Assembly (NCBI GenBank): GCA_027295435.1 | Contig: JAPUKX010000222.1 | Coordinates: 1 to 10,946 of the forward strand | Direction of reading: 5' to 3' | Origin: Planctomycetota bacterium | GTDB lineage: Bacteria; Planctomycetota; Phycisphaerae; Phycisphaerales; SM1A02 | DNA: 10,946 nt | Part shown: positions 1 through 5,952 of the stretch, piece after piece | Layout of the letters: each line of letters starts with the position of its first letter | Numbering within the stretch: the first letter of the stretch is position 1 | Notes under the pieces: generated by a model | The model's input: the letters and a program-made list of their open reading frames with translations, nothing else | Database searches by the model: none | What the model was told of the DNA's origin: nothing | Made by a program: the position numbers and the translations under genes

Positions 1-511
1 GCACCATTCGGTCGCCAACCAGCGGCATGTGGGCGTACGACACGTTGGAGCCGGTCTCTAAGTCGGCAACGAAGTTTGGATCCCAGTAGACATCGTTGGC
101 CGGGTCGTAGGCGTTGTAGTCGTAGTCCTTGTACTGCTCCACGGCCGGGTTGCGCTCGAAGGTCGAGATGAAGATGTGGGAGTTGAAGTAATTCTGCGAC
201 AGCATGGCGGAGTACAGATTCGCCGTCGTGTTCAGGCTGGAATCTTCGGGGCCGGTGCCGTCCATATCGCCCAGGATTGGGTCCGGACGACGATCAATAA
301 GGCCTGGGACTGCGTAGCGGCCTTTGTTATCGTTAGCGAAGGCAATCCATGCCTGATGGATCTCCTTGAGCTGCGCGATGTCATTCATGAAGAGCCGGTC
401 TCGACGGTATCGATTTGCGAGCGGCAGCGCGATCGCGAAGAGGATCACGACACACAGCAGCGCCGCGATGACGCTCAGCCGTGAGATACCGTGATGGACT
501 GGGCGAGCCAA
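1..511 (-). CDS. Pilin-like exported protein, partial (C-terminus beyond left edge)
   Basis: The reading frame is open from 511 to the left edge, giving 170 visible residues. The start is a TTG at 511-509, chosen because a perfect AAAGGAG lies 7 nt upstream; the first ATG (388) would cut off the hydrophobic helix. The N-terminus starts MARPVHHG, then ISRLSVIAALLCVVIL, a membrane helix followed by the basic stretch RYRRDR. A segment like LKEIHQAW...FANDNKGRYAVPG follows, as in type IV pilin / type II secretion pseudopilin-like planctomycete proteins. The G before I could be a prepilin peptidase site, but Glu5 is absent (Ser here) and the core is atypical. The region around residues 95-170 (NTTANLYSAML, DVYWDPNFVADLE) matches the neighbouring gene at 602-1405 at about 44 of 75 positions by eye, so the two are tandem paralogues. 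The partner or substrate is unknown. An exported, membrane-anchored location is inferred. Confidence 0.75.
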   Translation of the reverse strand, partial: MARPVHHGISRLSVIAALLCVVILFAIALPLANRYRRDRLFMNDIAQLKEIHQAWIAFANDNKGRYAVPGLIDRRPDPILGDMDGTGPEDSSLNTTANLYSAMLSQNYFNSHIFISTFERNPAVEQYKDYDYNAYDPANDVYWDPNFVADLETGSNVSYAHMPLVGDRMV

Positions 512-518
512 GAGTCCA

Positions 519-525
519 CTCCTTT
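519..525 (-). promoter_or_regulatory. Strong Shine-Dalgarno (AAAGGAG) for the TTG start at 511
   Basis: On the minus strand AAAGGAG is followed by TGGACTC and then TTG GCT CGC, a 7-nt spacer. This is the only textbook ribosome binding site I see in the window, and it decides the start of the left-edge pilin-like gene. That gene sits downstream in a same-strand tandem pair, so a ribosome site would be needed if it is read from a longer mRNA. Confidence 0.8.
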
Positions 526-551
526 GGGTTGAATAGAAATCCAGGCAAGAG

Positions 552-572
552 GCCCCCGCCGGAGCCGGGGGC
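552..572 (-). other. GC-rich hairpin between the two pilin-like genes
   Basis: A perfect 7-bp inverted repeat (GCCCCCG ... CGGGGGC) with a 7-nt loop lies in the 90-bp gap between the stop at 602 and the TTG start at 511. On the minus strand it is followed by CTCTTGCCTGGATTTC rather than a run of T, so it is a weak candidate for an intrinsic terminator. It may instead reduce read-through or protect an mRNA end between the two paralogues. Confidence 0.45.
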
Positions 573-601
573 TGAGGGATGAGAACACAATGGTACCCGC
601 C

Positions 602-1405
602 TCAATCGTGCTGGATGATCGGGCCGTCCGGGGTCATTTCCTTGGTGAAGGTAAGGATGGCGTCGGAGCCAGCTTCACCCTCTTCCATGGCGAAAATGTT
701 GTCGGGATAGCGCTGGCCGCCTCGGTCATAGGACAGGCCGGAGGGCGTAAATGAGTCAATGAACTCGACGTGCCCGTCACCGAAAACGATGTGGCCGGCC
801 CACCGCCCGTCGCGCCCGTAGGTGTATGAATTCGGATCGTCAACGCCCGCTTTGGGGCCACGATTACCGAGGATCGGCGTGCGCGAGTCGGCGGTGAAAC
901 GCCAGGACCGCTTGAATCGCTCGCCGAACAGCGGCACGTGGGCAAACGAAGTATTTGATTCGACCTCCAGGTCGGCGACGAAAGTCGGGTCCCAGTAGAC
1001 GCCTCCGGCAGGGTAATACGCAGCGAAGTCGTAGTCCTCGTCCCGCCAGACGTTGGGGTTGTATTCATTTCCCGAAATAAGCTGCCCAGGCACGGTGTAG
1101 TGCTGGGCGAGCATGGCGGAGAAGAGATTGGCCGTGGTGTCGTCGCTGCGGTCACGGCTGCGGGCGAGGTCGCTTGGAACAATGAACCGGCCGTCGCCCG
1201 TCTGGGCGGACACGGCCATGGATTGAAACACAGCCCGCAGGTATTCCTTATCCAGATAGGAAGAGACGGTCCCGGGCAGAGCAGTGCCGGCACCGGTCAT
1301 CGCCTTGTTCAGCGCGGTCAGCATGAACATCGCAAGCACGAGCATGCACACGACCGACACCAGCAAGCCGATGAGCGAAAAACCGAATGTCGTCCGGGAA
1401 GTCAT
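602..1405 (-). CDS. Pilin-like (prepilin-type N-terminus) exported protein
   Basis: This is a 267-residue protein. Its N-terminus MTSRTTFG|FSLIGLLVSVV fits a type IV prepilin leader of 8 residues with Gly at -1 and Phe at +1, followed by a membrane helix of about 25 residues. The otherwise near-universal Glu5 is Gly. The C-terminal half contains GHIVFGDGHVEF, resembling the DG end of the planctomycete H-X9-DG motif, though the expected His ten residues before the D is Gly. The middle (TTANLFSAML, GGVYWDPTFVADLE) is paralogous to the next gene downstream. The frame is open back to 1675, but that would overlap the preceding lipoprotein gene. I chose ATG 1405 because it gives a normal leader and a TATGAT hexamer lies 7 nt upstream; ATG 1417 is the alternative. 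The role (pseudopilus, or a cell-surface protein sorted as a pilin) is inferred from the family only. Confidence 0.8.
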   Translation of the reverse strand: MTSRTTFGFSLIGLLVSVVCMLVLAMFMLTALNKAMTGAGTALPGTVSSYLDKEYLRAVFQSMAVSAQTGDGRFIVPSDLARSRDRSDDTTANLFSAMLAQHYTVPGQLISGNEYNPNVWRDEDYDFAAYYPAGGVYWDPTFVADLEVESNTSFAHVPLFGERFKRSWRFTADSRTPILGNRGPKAGVDDPNSYTYGRDGRWAGHIVFGDGHVEFIDSFTPSGLSYDRGGQRYPDNIFAMEEGEAGSDAILTFTKEMTPDGPIIQHD

Positions 1406-1412
1406 CCAGAAG

Positions 1413-1418
1413 ATCATA
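1413..1418 (-). promoter_or_regulatory. Candidate -10 element, leaderless geometry, for the pilin-like gene at 602-1405
   Basis: TATGAT (5 of 6 to TATAAT) lies on the minus strand with 7 nt (CTTCTGG) before the ATG at 1405. No -35 box is convincing. There is no Shine-Dalgarno before this ATG. Transcription would start at or within a base or two of the ATG, so this is a candidate leaderless promoter. Confidence 0.4.
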
Positions 1419-1505
1419 GCCGCCCAGGAAGATGCGCGCGCTACCCACACGGCTATTCGTCCGCGGCTGCGCACGGCAGATGCGCCGCTGAGGCGGACCT
1501 TCCTC

Positions 1506-1523
1506 GTCCCGACAAGTCGGGAC
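1506..1523. repeat. Short perfect palindrome GTCCCGAC-AA-GTCGGGAC
   Basis: An 8-bp perfect inverted repeat with a 2-nt centre lies in the 145-bp gap between the lipoprotein gene (stop at 1551) and the pilin-like gene (start at 1405). No T-run follows on either strand, so it is a poor intrinsic terminator. Read on the minus strand its core is CTTGTC, which recurs in the intergenic hairpin at 9390-9406. The two may belong to a dispersed family of short palindromes. The rest of the 1406-1550 gap holds the -10-like hexamer and nothing else I recognise. Confidence 0.55.
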
Positions 1524-1550
1524 TCGTCAGGTCCGGCTTGGGGGATTCGT

Positions 1551-2069
1551 TCACCTCGGTTGGGGGCCGGGTTGGGGAAGCGCCTTGAGCGCATCGTCCT
1601 CGTCGAGCCGGCGACGGGCAATCTGCTCCAACAGGTCATGCAGGGGTGTGATGTGAGGACTGATCCCGGTGACACGACTCTGCCACCGCCCCTGGGGCCA
1701 GCTCAGCTTGATGCGGTAAGAGCGCTTCGCATCGGCCGCGCTGGAGGTTGATGCAGGCGCGGCGTGGAACCATCCGTGCTGCTGGAGCAGACTTCGTAAC
1801 TGTTCGATCTCCTGAGCGGTCATCTGCCCGGTCCAAGTCACCCTGCGGCTACGGGCATCGGTTCCCCCGCCGAAGCCGATCGTGCCATCCGGTTGCACTC
1901 GATAGAGCACCGCCAGGTGGCCTTCACCGCGAACCAACATCTCCAAGGCAATCCCTCCGGTGCCCCAGAGCGGCTCGGCCGCACCCGACCGCGCGCAGCC
2001 GGGGAGCATGCTCGCCGCGAGCAGCGCCGGCAACAGATGGGCCACGCAGCAGCGACGACGATCGTTCAC
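1551..2069 (-). CDS. Small putative lipoprotein, unknown function
   Basis: This encodes 172 residues from a GTG at 2069-2067. The GTG overlaps the TGA stop of the upstream gene in a GTGA, which argues for translational coupling and against the longer frame that starts at 2159. The N-terminus VNDRRR is followed by a hydrophobic stretch (AHLLPALLAAS) and LPGC, a slightly unusual lipobox (Pro at -2) with Cys25 as the lipidation site. The mature part is about 147 residues without a domain I recognise. It shows a spaced pattern (QPDGT, a Trp, then QLRSLLQQHGW) that also appears in the upstream gene, so the two look like distant paralogues. The C-terminus is polar and proline-rich (PQPGPQPR). It is likely a periplasm-facing membrane-anchored protein co-expressed with the gene at 2066-2671. 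Confidence 0.7.
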   Translation of the reverse strand: MNDRRRCCVAHLLPALLAASMLPGCARSGAAEPLWGTGGIALEMLVRGEGHLAVLYRVQPDGTIGFGGGTDARSRRVTWTGQMTAQEIEQLRSLLQQHGWFHAAPASTSSAADAKRSYRIKLSWPQGRWQSRVTGISPHITPLHDLLEQIARRRLDEDDALKALPQPGPQPR

Positions 2070-2671
2070 GGCCGGCGATACCTGGCATAGGGATCGGGGC
2101 CGAAGTCGTATCGCCGCGGGATGACGCGAGCCCGATCGTCCGGTAGATCGCCGGCCCACGCCAGCTCGGCGAGACGGCGAACAAAACGCACCATCGCCGC
2201 GTCGGGCTGCTCATCATCGTCACATCGGCGCACATGGCACCACCGATCACCTCCGCCGGTAAAGATCGCCACATACACCGTCTGTCGGGGTTCGGGTTCA
2301 ACCAGGTTGACGTTGAGAGGAGTATCGGCGTCGGCCGAGTCGGCCAAGCCAAGGTGTTGAGCCAGCGACCAAAGCTCGGCGAGCCGGCGGCGGCTCAGAA
2401 TGCGACGCCTCGGCGGGAGCCAGTCCGAGCGGCGGGTCTGGTCAGACGCCCAATGCAGCGACCCATCGCAAAGTAATACGAACCGGCCTTGGCGAACATG
2501 CGCCTCCGACGGCTGCTCGACCTGGGGCCCGGCAAGAATCGTTAGATCAACGGAGAAGTCCGCCGGCACAGCCCCCAGCGGATCAACCGACAAGCCCGGC
2601 GGCCCGGCCCGGCACCCCGCCAGCGTCACGAGCACCAACACCATTATCCTCGACGCACTGGTTGCGGGCAT
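2066..2671 (-). CDS. Small putative lipoprotein, unknown function; first gene of the minus-strand group
   Basis: This encodes 201 residues from ATG 2671. The N-terminus SRIMVLVLVTLAGC ends in a good lipobox (LAGC, Cys20), so it is an exported lipoprotein. The body has no catalytic motif I recognise; it shows VLLCDGSLHW, then LAELWSLAQHLGL, a pattern shared with the next gene. The C-terminus is basic (RYDFGPDPYARYRRP). Its stop overlaps the start of the next gene (GTGA). No Shine-Dalgarno precedes the ATG, but TACACT lies exactly 6 nt upstream. It diverges from pheT, with 156 bp between the starts. The function is unknown, and a role shared with the paired lipoprotein is inferred from coupling alone. 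Confidence 0.75.
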   Translation of the reverse strand: MPATSASRIMVLVLVTLAGCRAGPPGLSVDPLGAVPADFSVDLTILAGPQVEQPSEAHVRQGRFVLLCDGSLHWASDQTRRSDWLPPRRRILSRRRLAELWSLAQHLGLADSADADTPLNVNLVEPEPRQTVYVAIFTGGGDRWCHVRRCDDDEQPDAAMVRFVRRLAELAWAGDLPDDRARVIPRRYDFGPDPYARYRRP

Positions 2672-2677
2672 CGTGGC

Positions 2678-2705
2678 AGTGTACGCAAAGCGGCCGGCTC
2701 AGCAA
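2678..2705 (-). promoter_or_regulatory. Candidate promoter, leaderless geometry, for the lipoprotein pair
   Basis: On the minus strand TTGCTG (2705-2700, 3 of 6 to TTGACA) is followed after 16 nt by TACACT (2683-2678, 4 of 6 to TATAAT), then 6 nt (GCCACG), then the ATG at 2671. The start codon would be at or very near the transcription start. It is weak on box quality, but the spacing matches two or three other genes in the window. Confidence 0.35.
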
Positions 2706-2732
2706 CCTCATCAGGCGCAAAGGATCCATGTC

Positions 2733-2784
2733 TAGCCGCCGCTCGAAGAGCGTAGCGACGCGCGCATCCTCGAGTGAGCGGCTA
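2733..2784. promoter_or_regulatory. Imperfect inverted repeat upstream of pheT
   Basis: TAGCCGC (2733-2739) pairs perfectly with GCGGCTA (2778-2784). After a small internal loop CTCGA (2742-2746) pairs with TCGAG (2770-2774), and a further small stem GCGT/ACGC (2750-2761) is nested inside. It ends 44 bp before the pheT ATG in the divergent gap 2672-2827. It could be a leader RNA structure or an operator. I do not see T-box or Phe-rich leader-peptide signatures. Confidence 0.35.
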
Positions 2785-2806
2785 AACTTTGTGCGTTTGG
2801 GGGCGA

Positions 2807-2818
2807 CAAGGTACCTTG
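2807..2818. promoter_or_regulatory. Perfect 12-bp palindrome CAAGGTACCTTG just before pheT
   Basis: The sequence is identical to its own reverse complement and ends 9 bp before the pheT ATG at 2828. It contains the only AAGG near that start, so it could pair on itself in RNA or be a protein-binding site. It could also be chance: it is short and centred on a KpnI-like GGTACC. Confidence 0.3.
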
Positions 2819-2827
2819 AGCCAACCG

Positions 2828-4867
2828 ATGTACACCAGCGCAACCTGGATCAACGAATATCTCGATCCGCCGGCTACCCCTGAGGAACAGGCTGAGCTGC
2901 TCACCCGGGCCGGCTTTCCCCTTGAAGGGCGCGAGGCGCTGGGCGGATCAGATGTTCGTCAGGACTTCGAGATGACTTCGAATCGAGGCGACTGCGTGAG
3001 TCACCTCGGCCTGGCGCGGGAGATCGCGGCGATCTCAGGCCGCGCATTGAAGCCGCCCCAGCCGTCTGCGATCGCCGCCGGTCCGCCCGCCCAGCAGGTC
3101 GTCACAGTGACGAACCTCGAGGGGACACTGTGTCCGCTCTACACGGCGCGAGTCATCCGCGGGGTACGGGTCGGCCCGTCACCGCAGTGGCTGGCCGGGC
3201 GACTGCGAGCGATCAACCAGATTCCACGCAACAACATCGTTGACGCAAGCAACTTCGTGCTCTTTGAGCTCGGTCAACCGACGCACGTATTCGACCTTGC
3301 CAGGCTCGCGGGTCCGCAGATCATCGTTCGCACGGCCAAGGGCGGCGAACGATTCCTTCCGCTGGGCGAGGGCGCGTCGGCGATCAACCTGAGCGAGGAG
3401 GATCTGGTCATCGCCGACGCGAAGTGCGCCGTGGCGATCGCCGGGGTCAAGGGCAGCGCCCAAACCGCAGTCACCGAAGCCACGACTGATCTGCTGATCG
3501 AATCGGCGAGCTTCGATCCCGCGACGGTGCGGCGCACGAGCCGCCGGCTCCAAATCGAAAGCGACTCAAGCTTCCGGTTCGAGCGCGGTGTTCATCCGGG
3601 GCAGGTCAGAGCGGGGGCGGAACGGTTGGTGGAGCTGATCCTTGAATTGGCCGGCGGTGAGCTGGCCGAGGGCGCCGTGGCGGACGGCCCGCCGATGCCT
3701 CCGGCCAAGCACGTCACGATGCGCCCCGATCGGTGCTGTGCTCTTCTGGGAGTCGCCATCAGCACCGAGCAGATGATCCGGTGGCTCGATCGCCTCGAGT
3801 TTGAACCGAAAGCTGATGGCGACGTCATTCGATGCGTGGTACCGATCCACCGGCTCGATGTTGACCGTGAGGTCGATCTCATCGAAGAGGTCTCGCGAAT
3901 GATGGGACACGACAAACTGCCCGTCGCCGAGACGATCGAGATCCGAGTCGCGCCGCTGCAATCAACGGAGTTAGCGAAGCGGGCGGTGAACGATGCGCTG
4001 GTCGGGATGGGCTACGTTGAGATCGTCACACATTCGTTGACCAACGAGCAGGCGGCCGGAACGTTCCTGCCGGGGGGCACCGAGATGCTGCGGATCGATA
4101 ACGCAGGGGACGCGGCCGAAACGGTGCTGCGACCATCTCTGCTCCCGAGTCTGCTGGGCATCCTGGCTTACAACCACGACCACGGCGTCGGGCGGCTCAA
4201 GCTCTTTGAATCCGCCGCGACATACATGCGCAAGAGTAAATCCCACCAGGAGCAGGAGCAGCTGACCCTGGTGGCAGACCTGGCGAACATCGAAGATGGA
4301 TTACGATCTATTCGTGGTGTGGTCGAGCGGCTCATCGAGATGCTGCTGGGCAGCGACGCGATTACTGCGGTTGTTCCCGACGACACCGCCCGGTGGTTCG
4401 CTCCCGGAGCAGTCGTGAACGTTTCCGGGCAGATAATCGGCCGGCTGGGCGTGATCGCGCCGCATGTCGGGCGGATGTTTGGGCTCGACGATCCGATCGG
4501 GGCCGCCGAACTCGAATTGCCCAGGCTCTACGACCGCTTTCCACCCCAGACCGAGGCCCAGGCGGTGGCGAGTTTCCCCGCCGTGCAGCGCGATATCTCA
4601 GCGATCGTCGACGAGCATGTTCAATGGACTGATCTTCACAACGTGGTTGATTCCCTTGACCTCGATCACCTCGACGCGGTCGATCTGTTCTCCAGCTTCC
4701 GCGGCGAGCAGATTGGGCCGGGGAGGAAGTCGGTCACCCTCCGGGTCCGCTTTCGGGCGCCGGACCGCACGCTGAAGCACGAGTCAGTTGACAGACAGGT
4801 TGAGGCCGTCATGGCGGCGCTGCAGGCTGAGCTTGGCGCTGAGATTCGCAGGGCACAACGATCGTGA
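2828..4867 (+). CDS. pheT: Phenylalanyl-tRNA synthetase beta subunit, short form
   Basis: This encodes 679 residues. It forms the (alpha-beta)2 enzyme with PheS, which is not in this window, and charges tRNA-Phe in the cytoplasm; the B3/B4 part of the beta chain edits mischarged Tyr-tRNA. Visible: N-terminal B1 (ATWINEYLDPP, then MTSNRGDCVSHLGLAREIAA near 49-68); B3/B4 about 100-290 (RGVRVGPSPQWL, NNIVDASNFVLFELGQPTHVFD, SSFRFERGVHP); B5 about 295-366 (DLIEEVSRMMGHDKLP); catalytic-like B6/B7 about 370-575 (RPSLLPSLL); FDX-ACB about 583-675 (FPAVQRDISAIVD). It is about 115 residues shorter than E. coli PheT because B1 runs straight from LEGREALGG into the SNRGDC motif: the EMAP-type OB-fold tRNA-binding insertion is absent. 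I chose ATG 2828 because it aligns with family N-termini; an in-frame TTG at 2789 would add 13 residues. The stop overlaps the next gene (GTGA). Confidence 0.96.
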   Translation: MYTSATWINEYLDPPATPEEQAELLTRAGFPLEGREALGGSDVRQDFEMTSNRGDCVSHLGLAREIAAISGRALKPPQPSAIAAGPPAQQVVTVTNLEGTLCPLYTARVIRGVRVGPSPQWLAGRLRAINQIPRNNIVDASNFVLFELGQPTHVFDLARLAGPQIIVRTAKGGERFLPLGEGASAINLSEEDLVIADAKCAVAIAGVKGSAQTAVTEATTDLLIESASFDPATVRRTSRRLQIESDSSFRFERGVHPGQVRAGAERLVELILELAGGELAEGAVADGPPMPPAKHVTMRPDRCCALLGVAISTEQMIRWLDRLEFEPKADGDVIRCVVPIHRLDVDREVDLIEEVSRMMGHDKLPVAETIEIRVAPLQSTELAKRAVNDALVGMGYVEIVTHSLTNEQAAGTFLPGGTEMLRIDNAGDAAETVLRPSLLPSLLGILAYNHDHGVGRLKLFESAATYMRKSKSHQEQEQLTLVADLANIEDGLRSIRGVVERLIEMLLGSDAITAVVPDDTARWFAPGAVVNVSGQIIGRLGVIAPHVGRMFGLDDPIGAAELELPRLYDRFPPQTEAQAVASFPAVQRDISAIVDEHVQWTDLHNVVDSLDLDHLDAVDLFSSFRGEQIGPGRKSVTLRVRFRAPDRTLKHESVDRQVEAVMAALQAELGAEIRRAQRS

Positions 4868-5535
4868 CCATGGATGAACGAACCGTCGGTCAGCTTCTGG
4901 AGATGGTGGCGGCCAAGACGTCCGCGCCGGGAGGCGGCGCTGTCGCGGCGCTCACCACGGCGCTAGCCGCGGCATTAGGGCAAATGGTCGGGCACTTCTC
5001 CGCCGGCAGGTCCGACACGGCTGAGCACAAGGAGCTCCATCAGGAGGCGCTGCGAACATTCGAGCAGTTGCGAAAGGCATCGATAGACCTCGCCGACGCC
5101 GACGCTGAGGCGTTCAGCCGGCTTTCGGAGCTTTGGAAGCTCAAGCGCGACGATGAGCGTCGCCGGGCCGACTGGCCGGATGCGGTCGCAGCCGCGATCG
5201 AGGCCCCGAGGCGCGTGATGGAAACGTCGCTCGGTACGCTGCATCTGCTCGACCGGCTGGTCGGAACCACAAACACCAATCTCCGAAGCGATCTGGCGAT
5301 TGCGGCGCTGCTTGCCGAGGCAGCCTGCCGAGCCGCAGCATACAACGTCCGCGTCAATCTCCCGCTGCTCCAAGATCGCGCCCAGGCCGGGCAGTTCGAA
5401 GTCGAAACGGCCAACATGCTCCAGCGAGCCAGGCACCTCTGCGAAACGATCGAGCAAAGCGTCACCAAGAGCCTCCGCCCGCAGGGTTCCGCCGGATCGA
5501 AGCGCGGATCTGCCCCAGCCCTTCGAGATGGCTAG
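4864..5535 (+). CDS. Cyclodeaminase/cyclohydrolase family protein (FTCD C-terminal domain; FchA-like)
   Basis: This encodes 223 residues from GTG 4864, whose GTGA overlaps the pheT stop; ATG 4870 is a close alternative. Family members are formiminotetrahydrofolate cyclodeaminase or 5,10-methenyl-tetrahydrofolate cyclohydrolase (FchA), cytoplasmic all-helical dimers in folate one-carbon metabolism. The diagnostic N-terminal motif SAPGGGAVAALTTALAAALG is at about 20-39. It is followed by DADAEAFSRL near 79-88, and SDLAIAALLAEAACRAAAYNVRVNL near 142-166, where the family has a SDLGVAALLAEAA...N(V/I)R.NL block. The usual length of stand-alone members is about 200-215, so this one is complete, with a short variable basic tail (QGSAGSKRGSAPALRDG). 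No formiminotransferase domain is attached, which favours the FchA-like activity, but sequence alone does not separate the two. Coupling to pheT probably gives co-expression rather than a shared pathway. Confidence 0.9.
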   Translation: MTMDERTVGQLLEMVAAKTSAPGGGAVAALTTALAAALGQMVGHFSAGRSDTAEHKELHQEALRTFEQLRKASIDLADADAEAFSRLSELWKLKRDDERRRADWPDAVAAAIEAPRRVMETSLGTLHLLDRLVGTTNTNLRSDLAIAALLAEAACRAAAYNVRVNLPLLQDRAQAGQFEVETANMLQRARHLCETIEQSVTKSLRPQGSAGSKRGSAPALRDG

Positions 5536-5555
5536 CTCGATTATTGAGCAGATTA

Positions 5556-5614
5556 CGAGCCGCGACCCTAAGGCAGCGGAGGCACCTCGGCCGCTTACTG
5601 ACGTGAGCGGCTCG
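5556..5614. other. Nested inverted repeats downstream of the cyclodeaminase gene
   Basis: CGAGCCGC (5556-5563) and GCGGCTCG (5607-5614) are perfect complements. Inside them AGCGG (5575-5579) and CCGCT (5591-5595) can also pair, or GAGG (5579-5582) with CCTC (5585-5588). No T-run follows, so it is not a standard intrinsic terminator. The gap from 5536 to 5688 contains no gene I can support, and this structure is its only notable content. It may end the pheT transcript, or be part of a leader for the small gene at 5689. Confidence 0.35.
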
Positions 5615-5688
5615 CCAAGGCGCTACACGAGAGTCGCAGCCACATTGAGCCAGCGCGATCAAGGTCCACATCCAGCCCGGCCGATACT

Positions 5689-5949
5689 GTGCTCGTGGCT
5701 GAAGCGCAGGATATTGTGGAGCACGGTGACCCAACGAGGCCGGCTGGGCAGCCACTAGCGCCACCCACGCAGACCGGGCCGAAGCGACAGTTCCTCTCGG
5801 TCTGGTTCCGCTGCTGTCATGTCTACGGGCGGATGTACCGCAATGCCCAGGAGACGACGTATCTGGGGCGATGCCCGCGCTGTAGGGCGTTCGTGCGGGC
5901 CCTCATCGGACCGGGGGGAACAGACCGAAGGATGTTTGAAGCACGGTAG
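5689..5949 (+). CDS. Small CC...CPRC zinc-ribbon-like protein, planctomycete type
   Basis: This encodes up to 86 residues. From residue 35 on it reads FLSVWFRCCHVYGRMYRNA, then TYLGRCPRCRAFVR and IGPGGTDRRMFEAR to the end. The two cysteine pairs (C42/C43 and C62/C65) suggest one zinc site, and the aromatic spacing with IGPGGT...R.FEA resembles a short conserved protein I associate with planctomycetes; I know no characterised function. The conserved part is only about 52 residues and the first 34 are proline-rich and low in conservation signal, so the true start is uncertain: GTG 5689, GTG 5695 and GTG 5716 (with AGGA 4 nt before it) are all in frame. It ends 3 bp before the convergent membrane-protein stop. 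It could be a nucleic-acid-binding or adapter protein. Confidence 0.7.
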   Translation: MLVAEAQDIVEHGDPTRPAGQPLAPPTQTGPKRQFLSVWFRCCHVYGRMYRNAQETTYLGRCPRCRAFVRALIGPGGTDRRMFEAR

Positions 5950-5952
5950 GAT

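Noticed and set aside
1406..1675. N-terminal extension of the pilin-like gene to 1675 (357 residues)
   Set aside because: It would overlap the end of the upstream lipoprotein gene, place the prepilin signal about 95 residues into the protein, and read through the palindrome; the extra residues look non-coding.
2070..2159. N-terminal extension of the second lipoprotein to 2159
   Set aside because: It would overlap the preceding gene by 94 bp and bury the signal peptide; the GTGA overlap gives a natural start.
2672..2827. T-box riboswitch or Phe leader peptide controlling pheT
   Set aside because: I find no T-box consensus, no Phe-rich short frame and no terminator with a T-run in this gap.
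5462..5764. 100-codon minus-strand frame across the gap after the cyclodeaminase gene
   Set aside because: It overlaps both neighbouring plus-strand genes, has no motif, and its composition resembles out-of-frame translation.
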